Positions 1 through 5,179 are shown, numbered from the stretch's first letter. The stretch is 5,179 bases of DNA from an uncultured Lachnospiraceae bacterium (GCA_947175305.1 CAMWMO010000153.1:1-5179), one strand, 5' to 3'. Numbers and translations: made by a program. Notes: a model not told the origin generated them from the letters alone.

Positions 1-3000
1 CGGATGCCGCCAGGGCTTTTTCGTACCAGTCCTGAAAAGCCTTGATCTGTTCTTTTAGGCCGTCGTCCGTGATGTCCTCGATGCGGATGGAGCCGTTTTT
101 CACCAGATCCTGATAATGGCCGGACAGTCCCACAGAGTCTGCTTTTGCGAGGTAGGCGTCATAGGCCTGCTGTTGTGTAGTGAGCTCCTCCCGGATGGCA
201 GCCAGCTGCTGTATGGCGGCGTTGTTACGCTTGGACCAGCTTTGCCACACGGCGGAGACGGTCTTGCCGAAGTTTGTTATCTTCCGTTGGATGCGGGAGA
301 GGAGTGTCTCCAGCCAGTTGAAGGTCTCGGTGGTCTCCTGGGCGGCTTGGGTGGCGGCGCTTGTAGATCTGGTGAAGGAAGTGCTCTTAAACTGAATGGG
401 TGTATTGATGCTGGCAGCAATCTCTTCCTGCAAATGCTTGATATCTGCCTGACTGAGGGAGGATTGCACATGGGAATCCTTTGCTGCTTGTTCCCATGCG
501 GCAATCTTAGCGGCAACGGCGGTCTGTCCGTAGGCACTTGCCAGTTCTCCCAGCGCACTGATTTTTCCCTGGACGTTCAGCCCCTGGTTGTTGAAGACCT
601 GTTCGTCTGCAATGAGCTTGAAGAGATAAGCTCTTGCGGTTTCCGAGGCATTAGCTTCGTTGAGGAGTGCGTTGATGGAATCAGCGGTAGCTGCCGTTAC
701 GCCGTCTTTGGTCAGAGCCAGAGCCTGTTCCTTCAGAGCTAATGCTTCCGTCTGGGCGGTCAGTTGTTCCGTGACGATCTCCTCGGCATTGGTAACGCCC
801 ATCTGTTCCAGCATGGCAATGGCGCTGCCTTTTGTCTCGTCGGTCAGATCTTTCAAGGCATCGGAATTATATATATACGCGGAGGCCAGGTCATTGAATG
901 CGGACTGGCAGGCGCCGATATCGTTCGGATGACTGGCTACGGTCTGGATAAAGTGGTCGTATTCTTCGGTGAAGCCGCCGAAGGTGTCTTTGAAGTCCTC
1001 GTTGTTTAAGATGGAGGACCAGTCGAAGTCTCCACTGTCCTGGATGTCTGCGTAGATTTTTCCCAGTTGGTCTAAGCCGTCTGAGAGGGAGTTAACCCGG
1101 GAGAGGGAGTCGGCAAAGGAAAGGTGGGCGTTCTTGGAGACGGTTTTTAGTGCGGCTTCATAGCGTTCGATTGCCTCTTCTGCATTTTCTGCTCCCAGAG
1201 TGGCATCATTCCAGCATGCGATCTGTGCTGCATTAAAGTCTGCTGTGTATTCTGTCAGCGTTTTGTAATCCCCTGCATCTACCCAGACGCCGGAGGAGGT
1301 GGTAAAATCCGCATTTCCCCCTTCTGCTATACGGTCAATAGAACTTTGAAGATTATCTTTGGCCTGTTGTGCGTCTGCAATCGCAGGGGCAATATTGATG
1401 TTGAGGTTTAGTTCGTTTAATCGTTTCTGTACTGTCTCGGCAAAGGACAGTACATCCATGTCGCCGTCTTCATAGGACAGTAACTGCCGGAACATCTCAT
1501 CGACTTCCTTCCTGTGTTCCTGCGGTACTTTCATCAATGGATCCAGAATATTTTCCTGAATATAGTTCTGATAGTCATCGGCTGTCATGGGCGGATTCTC
1601 CAGTCCATCCCAGTTTATACCAGGGATGAGGGCATCTACCATGGCAGACGATTGGTCGGACAGATACTGGTAGTTGGCGTTGTCTGCTACCCATGCCTGA
1701 AGGCTTGCATTCATCTTGGAATAGGAAATTTTGACAGAGTCTTCCTCTGCCTGGATTCCCTGTTCAAAGCTTCGAATGGAAGCAGCGAGGAATGCTTTGT
1801 CTGATTCAACGGAGGCTTTGAAGATTTTCCGAGCTTCCTTATACTGGTCGGGTGACGCATATTCCAGCCAGATGTCGCCATATTGCTTTTTATATGCAAT
1901 GCCTGCAGTGGTCAGAGCTTCTTCCAGGATTTTTGTATATTTGTCGGCATCGTCACTGCCAAAACCGGAGAAGCTTACGCGTCCGGTGGAGTTATTAAGA
2001 TTGACGCTCAGTTCTTTGTACTGTTCCTGCAACTCTGCCAATTCTGATTTCATACCCCCTGCATCTACCCAGACGCCGGAGGAGGTGGTAAAATCCGCAT
2101 TTCCCCCTTCTGCTATACGGTCAATAGAACTTTGAAGATTATCTTTGGCCTGTTGTGCGTCTGCAATCGCAGGGGCAATATTGATGTTGAGGTTTAGTTC
2201 GTTTAATCGTTTCTGTACTGTCTCGGCAAAGGACAGTACATCCATGTCGCCGTCTTCATAGGACAGTAACTGCCGGAACATCTCATCGACTTCCTTCCTG
2301 TGTTCCTGCGGTACTTTCATCAATGGATCCAGAATATTTTCCTGAATATAGTTCTGATAGTCATCGGCTGTCATGGGCGGATTCTCCAGTCCATCCCAGT
2401 TTATACCAGGGATGAGGGCATCTACCATGGCAGACGATTGGTCGGACAGATACTGGTAGTTGGCGTTGTCTGCTACCCATGCCTGAAGGCTTGCATTCAT
2501 CTTGGAATAGGAAATTTTGACAGAGTCTTCCTCTGCCTGGATTCCCTGTTCAAAGCTTCGAATGGAAGCAGCGAGGAATGCTTTGTCTGATTCAACGGAG
2601 GCTTTGAAGATTTTCCGAGCTTCCTTATACTGGTCGGGTGACGCATATTCCAGCCAGATGTCGCCATATTGCTTTTTATATGCAATGCCTGCAGTGGTCA
2701 GAGCTTCTTCCAGGATTTTTGTATATTTGTCGGCATCGTCACTGCCAAAACCGGAGAAGCTTACGCGTCCGGTGGAGTTATTAAGATTGACGCTCAGTTC
2801 TTTGTACTGTTCCTGCAACTCTGCCAATTCTGATTTCATACCCTGGATGGAGTCTTTTGCATCGTCAGCTTCGTAATATACGTTCCGCGCAAGATCGTCC
2901 ATTCCATCAATCAGGGTCTGCCGGGCGGCGTCCTGTTCTGCTTCTATCAGTTCTTGCAGTTTTTTCCGGGTCTCTTCGGCGTCAGAGCCGATGGCAAGCA

Positions 3001-3691
3001 GGGCGTTTCCTTGGTTGTCGTAGCCGGAGATCAGGGTGGGGAAGAGCTCTGCCAGTTCATTGGAAATGGACAGGTATTCGGCATAATCCTCCGTGGACAG
3101 GCTAAGGTTTCTGGAAAACTTGTCCACTCCGTTACTCAATTCCAGGAACCTGTCTTTGTTTTCTGCCAAAGTGGCGGACATGCTGCGCAGGTTGCTCTGG
3201 GACTCGCTGATCTTCTGCTGTGCTTCCTTCATGGCCTGGGCTGCGTATTCGGCGCGGTGGATGTAACGGTCGATGGCATCCATGGCTGCTTGTATGCCCT
3301 TGGAGATCAGGGCGAATACCAGCATGTTTGCGGCGGCAGCAAAGGCTTTGAGGGCAACCTGACCTGCTCGGGATACCTTGGGAATCTGAGATAAATCAAC
3401 GGTTAGACCATTAGCAGAAGCGGCCATATTTTGTGCTGCAACCGAGGCTTCCTGCATTGTTTTGTTGAAAGCTGTTTGTGCAGAAGTTTGTACAGGTTTA
3501 ACTTTTCCGTCAACAACTTCATAACCAATAATTCTTTCTAACTCTGCATTATATGCTTTAAGAGCATTTATATCATTGGCATTTAGGATGAATTGTTTTT
3601 CGAACAAATTGCCGGTGAATAGATTTTTAACATTATCAGTTACAGACAATCTCGTTTTTCCCAGTTCATTTGTTATTGTTTTAAATATCAT
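1..3691 (-). CDS. Phage tail tape measure protein, 3' exon (main body), continues past the left edge
   Basis: An uninterrupted minus-strand frame of at least 1,230 codons, open at the left edge. The first in-frame ATG is 3689-3691 (another at 3716-3718), but neither has a Shine-Dalgarno. I take the frame as exon 2, with true exon sequence from about 3650. The product is a tape measure protein: a long, helix-rich, Ala/Gln/Glu/Leu-dominated protein with few prolines. Counting from ATG 3691, residues 111-137 form a hydrophobic stretch (ALKAFAAAANMLVFALIS) of the kind tape measure proteins insert into the host membrane. Residues 203-231 carry a pattern familiar from Firmicute tape measure proteins (YLSISNELAELFPTL followed by GYDNQGNALL). 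Residues 284-545 and 546-807 are an exact duplication. Further down are helical segments such as IKAFQDWYEKAL. The first ~90 codons are AT-rich compared with the rest. Confidence 0.85.
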   Translation of the reverse strand, partial: MIFKTITNELGKTRLSVTDNVKNLFTGNLFEKQFILNANDINALKAYNAELERIIGYEVVDGKVKPVQTSAQTAFNKTMQEASVAAQNMAASANGLTVDLSQIPKVSRAGQVALKAFAAAANMLVFALISKGIQAAMDAIDRYIHRAEYAAQAMKEAQQKISESQSNLRSMSATLAENKDRFLELSNGVDKFSRNLSLSTEDYAEYLSISNELAELFPTLISGYDNQGNALLAIGSDAEETRKKLQELIEAEQDAARQTLIDGMDDLARNVYYEADDAKDSIQGMKSELAELQEQYKELSVNLNNSTGRVSFSGFGSDDADKYTKILEEALTTAGIAYKKQYGDIWLEYASPDQYKEARKIFKASVESDKAFLAASIRSFEQGIQAEEDSVKISYSKMNASLQAWVADNANYQYLSDQSSAMVDALIPGINWDGLENPPMTADDYQNYIQENILDPLMKVPQEHRKEVDEMFRQLLSYEDGDMDVLSFAETVQKRLNELNLNINIAPAIADAQQAKDNLQSSIDRIAEGGNADFTTSSGVWVDAGGMKSELAELQEQYKELSVNLNNSTGRVSFSGFGSDDADKYTKILEEALTTAGIAYKKQYGDIWLEYASPDQYKEARKIFKASVESDKAFLAASIRSFEQGIQAEEDSVKISYSKMNASLQAWVADNANYQYLSDQSSAMVDALIPGINWDGLENPPMTADDYQNYIQENILDPLMKVPQEHRKEVDEMFRQLLSYEDGDMDVLSFAETVQKRLNELNLNINIAPAIADAQQAKDNLQSSIDRIAEGGNADFTTSSGVWVDAGDYKTLTEYTADFNAAQIACWNDATLGAENAEEAIERYEAALKTVSKNAHLSFADSLSRVNSLSDGLDQLGKIYADIQDSGDFDWSSILNNEDFKDTFGGFTEEYDHFIQTVASHPNDIGACQSAFNDLASAYIYNSDALKDLTDETKGSAIAMLEQMGVTNAEEIVTEQLTAQTEALALKEQALALTKDGVTAATADSINALLNEANASETARAYLFKLIADEQVFNNQGLNVQGKISALGELASAYGQTAVAAKIAAWEQAAKDSHVQSSLSQADIKHLQEEIAASINTPIQFKSTSFTRSTSAATQAAQETTETFNWLETLLSRIQRKITNFGKTVSAVWQSWSKRNNAAIQQLAAIREELTTQQQAYDAYLAKADSVGLSGHYQDLVKNGSIRIEDITDDGLKEQIKAFQDWYEKALAAS
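1270..2055. repeat. 786-bp direct tandem repeat, copy distal in the gene
   Basis: This copy matches 2056-2841 base for base as far as I can read, with 2 bp (CC) of ambiguity at the junction. The unit is 786 bp, exactly 262 codons, so the tape measure frame is kept. The encoded unit begins GMKSELAELQEQ and ends GVWVDAG. Identity extends to silent positions, so the duplication is very recent or an assembly artefact. Confidence 0.95.
2056..2841. repeat. 786-bp direct tandem repeat, copy proximal to the gene start
   Basis: Second copy of the unit, abutting the first with no spacer. The junction reads ...CATACCCCCTGCATC on the plus strand. The unique flanks are ...GTAATCCCCTGCATC on the left and ...CATACCCTGGATGG on the right, so only CC is shared at the breakpoint. 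Confidence 0.95.
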
Positions 3692-3704
3692 ACTATGATA
3701 TATT
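3676..3704 (+). promoter_or_regulatory. Possible promoter of the zinc-ribbon gene
   Basis: TTGTTT (3676-3681) and TATATT (3699-3704) are spaced by 17 bp, a sigma-A-like arrangement with a weak -35 (3/6) and good -10 (5/6). The region is AT-rich, so chance matches are easy. A perfect inverted repeat lies in the spacer and could be an operator. Under the splice model this promoter is within the intron, just upstream of exon 2 on the other strand. Confidence 0.35.
3685..3701. repeat. Perfect 8-bp inverted repeat, possible operator
   Basis: ATATCATA and TATGATAT flank a single C. On the plus strand it lies in the spacer of the putative zinc-ribbon promoter, where a repressor could bind. On the minus strand it overlaps the first ATG of the long tape measure frame. 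Its function is unproven. Confidence 0.45.
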
Positions 3705-3728
3705 ATATAAAGGAACATGCTTTATATA
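3704..3728. repeat. AT-rich perfect 9-bp hairpin near the intron 3' end
   Basis: TATATAAAG (3704-3712) and CTTTATATA (3720-3728) enclose the 7-nt loop GAACATG. It could form in the zinc-ribbon leader RNA, in the intron RNA near its 3' end, or as single-stranded DNA. Subterminal hairpins mark the ends of IS200/IS605-type elements and IStrons, but no transposase is present to support that reading. Confidence 0.45.
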
Positions 3729-3748
3729 GTGAAACTGTATTATATGAT

Positions 3749-3753
3749 GGGAG
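3749..3753 (+). promoter_or_regulatory. Ribosome binding site of the zinc-ribbon gene
   Basis: GGGAG lies five bases before the ATG at 3759. It is a usable though not perfect Shine-Dalgarno and supports this start over later in-frame choices, since the first cysteine pair begins at residue 5. Confidence 0.6.
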
Positions 3754-3758
3754 TATAA

Positions 3759-4061
3759 ATGTTTTATAAATGTCCAAATTGTGGAAGGGTATATGGTTAT
3801 GGAGAAGATGGGTGGTATAAATGTTCAAATTGTCGATACCCATTAAAAAAAGCTGAAGAAATAACGGATATAAAACATCCTGAGTTGTCGGAACATAAAG
3901 TAATCGGCACTGTAACAAACAATAATATACCAGTTGTTGAATGTCCATACTGCCACAGTACCAATACCAGAAAACTCTCTGCTTTTGCAAAACTGGGCAC
4001 ACTGTCATGGGGGGCATCGCCTAAGGAATGGCACTGCAACCGCTGCAACAGTGATTTTTAA
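3759..4061 (+). CDS. Small double zinc-ribbon protein, antisense inside the intron
   Basis: A 100-residue protein with two four-cysteine zinc-binding modules. The first is CPNC (C5, C8) with CSNC (C22, C25); the second is CPYC (C62, C65) with CNRC (C93, C96). A linker of about 36 residues joins them. The end, EWHCNRCNSDF, matches a pattern I know from small hypothetical proteins scattered through Firmicute genomes and phages (CPYC...STN...WHCN.C.SDF); their function is unknown. The ATG is preceded by GGGAG (3749-3753) at 5 nt. It runs opposite to the tape measure gene and to the intron RNA, so it needs its own promoter. The first three quarters are AT-rich; the last ~25 codons are near 50% GC. 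It has no nuclease or transposase motif. The intact frame and all eight cysteines argue for a real gene; a role in nucleic-acid binding is only a guess. Confidence 0.8.
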   Translation: MFYKCPNCGRVYGYGEDGWYKCSNCRYPLKKAEEITDIKHPELSEHKVIGTVTNNNIPVVECPYCHSTNTRKLSAFAKLGTLSWGASPKEWHCNRCNSDF

Positions 4062-4078
4062 CTCCCTGCATTATCCCG

Positions 4079-4170
4079 TCTCTTTCTATCCGTAAAGGAC
4101 AGGTGCTATAAGAGATTGGAGAGCAGCATCACTCTCGTTAGTTTTTACCCAGTCACGGGGCAGGTCTAAC
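4079..4170 (-). other. P9-type hairpins downstream of P7
   Basis: After the S strand come three consecutive stems. GTTAG (4170-4166) pairs with CTAAC (4141-4137). GAGAG (4136-4132) pairs with CTCTC (4123-4119). TCTCTT (4115-4110) pairs with AAGAGA (4084-4079) and encloses CTGTCC/GGATAG around a TTTAC loop. This is the normal place for P9, P9.1 and P9.2. The structured RNA ends here; below it lies the antisense zinc-ribbon gene. Confidence 0.55.
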
Positions 4171-4180
4171 AACTGCGTTT

Positions 4181-4550
4181 GGACTGTCTCTTACAAGCCA
4201 TTTCTGACTCAAAACCGTTTACAGTCTCTGAACACTTCCATATCCAATTCCCTATAACAGCCTTTGTGAATGGCGCATGCTGAACTGTTTTCATTGGACT
4301 TAGGGTTTCCGTTGCTGATTGGTGGTCTTGCCTATTTTTATCGTTACTATTCATAGTAACTTTTTCCACAAGGCGTGTTACTTAGGGCTTTCGCCGGTAA
4401 CCAACAGTATGTTTTTTTGCCATTACTGGCATCCTTGTCGGAGTGCATTCACGCCCACCGTTTCCGGTCACGTTGTAGCCATACTGTACTGTATATCCAC
4501 TATAAATAAGCTTCCCAGCACTGGGAGATAGCAGCTCCCAATTACGGTTT
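4181..4550 (-). other. Group I intron catalytic core (P3-P4-P6-P7-P8)
   Basis: In RNA order: P3 5' strand (4550-4544); P element AATTGGGAG with P4 5' strand TTGGG (4541-4537); P5-type extension; P4 3' strand CCCTAA with one bulged base (4305-4300); P6 TCCAAT/ATTGGA (4298-4293 with 4248-4243), continued by AACAG/CTGTT; R strand of P7 (4226-4221); P3 3' strand (4218-4212); P8 TGAGTC/GGCTTG around an AGAAAT loop (4211-4194); S strand of P7 (4187-4182). The order and nesting, including the P3/P7 pseudoknot, are those of a group I ribozyme. They are unlikely by chance. Confidence 0.8.
4306..4536 (-). other. Large P5-type peripheral domain with GNRA tetraloops
   Basis: About 230 nt lie between the two strands of P4. 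They hold a long closing stem ACAGTAT (4487-4481) with ATACTGT (4410-4404). Three tetraloop hairpins follow: ACCG-GAAA-CGGT (4468-4457), GCCA-GTAA-TGGC (4430-4419) and GGC-GAAA-GCC (4395-4386). An A-rich strand (AAAAAAA) and a GTTACTAT/ATAGTAAC stem (4360-4343) are also present. GNRA loops typically dock into tetraloop receptors, and an extended P5 recalls the P5abc domain that stabilises some group I introns. The exact branching is not resolved by eye. Confidence 0.6.
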
Positions 4551-4591
4551 GTTTTAGAGAACATCGTGAGCTGACTGGAGTCACACATCCC

Positions 4592-4664
4592 TGCCCTTGC
4601 TGCTTATGGATGATAAGCGGCTTAGGCATGGAGGGCATATTCAAAACAATAACCCGTGTTTGAA
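4592..4664 (-). other. P2-type hairpins at the intron 5' end
   Basis: Just after the internal guide, TTCAAA (4664-4659) can pair with TTTGAA (4645-4640). Then TGCCCT (4637-4632) pairs with AGGGCA (4597-4592), enclosing a perfect GCTTAT/ATAAGC hairpin with a 5-nt loop (4618-4602). These sit where P2 and P2.1 helices occur between P1 and P3. Assignment to named helices is tentative; the pairings themselves are exact. Confidence 0.55.
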
Positions 4665-4933
4665 ATCCGTACACTTATACGGCGTTTACCGATGTTCTGG
4701 AGTTCCGAGAATAATCTGACACCTGAGAGCATAGATTGAAGAGAGGTGAAAGCCTCTTTGATGGTTGCCAGCAGGGATTTGATGCCGGAGCTTGCTTTGG
4801 GGTCGACCTTTATCTGCAGTTTGATAGGATCAATCTGGTTTTGCAGAGTTTTGAGGTCTGCATTGATGCTTTGTTTGGATTTTTGCTGATCCAGTTTTGC
4901 CTGGACTTCGACAATAGGATCGTTTTGTGCCAT
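4622..4933 (-). CDS. Phage tail tape measure protein, 5' exon (N-terminal part) reading into an intron
   Basis: This frame begins the tail tape measure protein, the long helical protein around which the tail tube polymerises and which sets tail length. The start is fixed by a perfect Shine-Dalgarno. The N-terminus (MAQNDPIVEVQAKLDQQ, then SKQSINADLKTL) has the charged, heptad-like, helical character common at the start of clostridial phage tail proteins. The frame is 103 codons, far too short for a tape measure protein, and ends at TAA (4622-4624). My reading is that true exon sequence runs 4933-4677 (85 codons plus two bases, ending ...IGKRR) and that the last ~18 residues, starting ISVRISN, are translated intron. 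Splicing would rejoin it in frame to the long open frame that starts near 3650. If splicing fails, only this short peptide is made. The alternative is a tape measure gene broken by an insertion. Confidence 0.75.
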   Translation of the reverse strand: MAQNDPIVEVQAKLDQQKSKQSINADLKTLQNQIDPIKLQIKVDPKASSGIKSLLATIKEAFTSLQSMLSGVRLFSELQNIGKRRISVRISNTGYCFEYALHA

Positions 4934-4942
4934 TGTGTAGTT

Positions 4943-4950
4943 TCCTCCTT
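4943..4950 (-). promoter_or_regulatory. Ribosome binding site of the tape measure gene
   Basis: On the minus strand the sequence AAGGAGGA lies 9 nt before the ATG at 4931-4933, a near-perfect Shine-Dalgarno. It fixes the start of the tape measure gene here. The long downstream reading frame (start near 3691) has nothing comparable. Confidence 0.9.
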
Positions 4951-4968
4951 ATTAAGTGTGATAAAGTA

Positions 4969-4999
4969 GGCTAGCAGCCCGTAGGGCGGACTGCTAGCC
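4969..4999. terminator. Strong intergenic hairpin, possible weak terminator or attenuator
   Basis: The arms GGCTAGCAG and CTGCTAGCC are perfectly complementary over 9 bp. An inner CCC/GGG pairing closes a 3-nt loop, with a 4-nt asymmetric bulge. Neither strand has a clean U-run: the minus strand continues TACTTTATC and the plus strand CGTTTTATG. It lies between two co-directional tail genes, so it is more likely a partial terminator, processing site or mRNA stabiliser than a full stop. Confidence 0.45.
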
Positions 5000-5056
5000 C
5001 GTTTTATGGGTGGTTGTTTTCTGCTTGTATGTCCGATAGAAGCAGCTTTCTGGATT

Positions 5057-5179
5057 TTATTCCTCGATAAGGATCAAGTCCAGAATGTTGTCATCGGAAT
5101 CTGCCAGCAGATCGCAGGTGATGGTCAGAGTACCCGGATCACCGTTGTTGGAGAAGGACAGGCTCATGTTGGACTGAGG
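5057..5179 (-). CDS. C-terminal end of an unidentified gene upstream of the tape measure gene
   Basis: An open minus-strand frame enters from the right edge and ends at TAA (5057-5059), giving the last 40 residues of a protein. The visible tail contains SLSFSNNGDPGTLTIT and ends LDLILIEE. This is an acidic, beta-prone sequence of the kind seen at the ends of small tail or tail-tube-like structural proteins. I do not recognise the family. Its place directly before a tape measure gene on the same strand suggests a tail structural or assembly protein, but that is inference from position. The gap to the next start codon is about 120 bases and contains a strong hairpin. Confidence 0.7.
   Translation of the reverse strand, partial: PQSNMSLSFSNNGDPGTLTITCDLLADSDDNILDLILIEE

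Larger units (their letters stand above)
3415..3985. other. AT-rich patch spanning the zinc-ribbon gene and the start of the tape measure 3' part
   Basis: By hand count, 3481-3780 is about 28% GC and 3481-3960 about 31%, while neighbouring tape measure coding sequence and the intron core look near 50%. One edge falls inside the tape measure frame (near the codons for ANGLTVDLSQIP) and the other inside the zinc-ribbon gene, before its last ~25 codons. A patch that ignores gene boundaries and strands suggests homologous exchange or insertion from a more AT-rich donor. The edges are approximate. Confidence 0.6.
3651..4676 (-). ncRNA. Group I self-splicing intron interrupting the tape measure gene
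   Basis: A catalytic RNA that would excise itself from the tape measure mRNA using guanosine. P1 is exon CCGUAU (4682-4677) paired with internal guide GUACGG (4672-4667) over six contiguous pairs; the last exon U faces G, as required at a group I 5' splice site. P3 is AAACCGT (4550-4544) with ACGGTTT (4218-4212). P7 is GACTGT (4226-4221) with ACAGTC (4187-4182), inside R-like GTTCAGAGACTGT and S-like AAGAGACAGTCC. P6 is TCCAAT with ATTGGA. Q contains CCTAAGTC, as in the Tetrahymena intron. The 3' end is less certain: G at 3651 is the best in-frame candidate, with a possible 3-bp P10 (exon AUU with AGU of the P1 loop). A frame stop at 3722-3724 means the 3' splice site must lie below that point. 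Thus the zinc-ribbon gene sits inside the intron. No endonuclease reading frame is present. Length is about 1,026 nt under this model. Confidence 0.75.

Noticed and set aside
1270..2841. CRISPR array or IS element as the cause of the repeat
   Set aside because: There are only two long abutting copies, both plain coding sequence, with no spacers, terminal inverted repeats or transposase.
116..3394. Plus-strand frames of 70-210 codons across the left part
   Set aside because: All are shadows of the continuous minus-strand tape measure frame. The repeated ones merely reflect the tandem duplication.
3703..4017. Minus-strand 104-codon frame opposite the zinc-ribbon gene
   Set aside because: It is the antisense shadow of a frame with eight well-placed cysteines; it has no Shine-Dalgarno and no recognisable composition or motif.
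4062..4130. Rho-independent terminator for the zinc-ribbon gene
   Set aside because: The stems here are better explained as P9-type helices of the opposite-strand intron, and no T-run follows on the plus strand.
4166..4674. Several 67-70 codon frames on both strands within 4166-4674
   Set aside because: They lie within the structured intron core, where every stretch is explained by helices. None has a ribosome binding site or endonuclease motif such as LAGLIDADG, GIY-YIG or HNH.
3651..4676. A standard IStron with TnpA/TnpB
   Set aside because: No transposase or TnpB frame is present on either strand, and the TTGAT target motif known for the Clostridioides element is not at the proposed insertion point.
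4660..4720. Alternative P1 using exon ATTT with GAAT, moving the 5' splice site to 4663
   Set aside because: Only four pairs with a 20-nt loop, against six contiguous pairs and a 4-nt loop in the chosen model. It stays possible because of the GK.R.SV echo.
4660..4722. Group II intron start (GUGUC-like sequence after exon 1)
   Set aside because: No domain V or reverse transcriptase is visible, while the P3/P7 arrangement clearly fits group I.

Overview
The window looks like a piece of a temperate phage or prophage tail-morphogenesis region from a low-to-mid GC Firmicute, probably a gut Clostridia-type host. The basis is a strong AAGGAGGA ribosome binding site, tail tape-measure-like protein sequence and overall base composition. 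No host marker gene is present, so the host is an inference. The phage genes read on the minus strand, right to left.

Layout in transcription order. The C-terminal 40 codons of an unidentified upstream gene end at 5057. A short gap with a strong hairpin (4969-4999) and a textbook Shine-Dalgarno leads to the start of a tape measure protein (TMP) gene at 4933. That reading frame closes at 4622. The long remainder of the TMP is open from about 3691 to the left edge (at least 1,230 codons in the window) and has no ribosome binding site of its own.

Between the two TMP parts, on the same strand, lies what I read as a group I intron. It has a candidate P1 with the expected U-G pair at the splice site, a perfect 7-bp P3, a perfect 6-bp P7, P4/P6 with a Q-like CCUAAGUC, P8, a large P5-type extension rich in GNRA tetraloop hairpins, and P9-type hairpins. 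The best in-frame splice joins 4677 to 3650, removing about 1,026 nt. The 5' site is well supported; the 3' site is tentative.

The intron carries no homing endonuclease or transposase. Its 3' third instead holds an antisense (plus-strand) gene for a 100-residue double zinc-ribbon protein with its own Shine-Dalgarno and a possible promoter. A core at the 5' end with cargo before the 3' splice site recalls IStrons, but the cargo is different and reversed. This segment and the adjacent start of the TMP 3' part are clearly AT-rich (about 28% GC by hand count over 3481-3780), suggesting a transferred patch.

Inside the long TMP part, a 786-bp segment is present twice in exact direct tandem (1270-2055 and 2056-2841). 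It is in frame and adds 262 residues. The rest of 1-3400 is ordinary helical TMP coding sequence. The genes would act together as tail assembly: the TMP sets tail length, splicing would be needed to make it, and the zinc-ribbon gene would be an independently expressed passenger.
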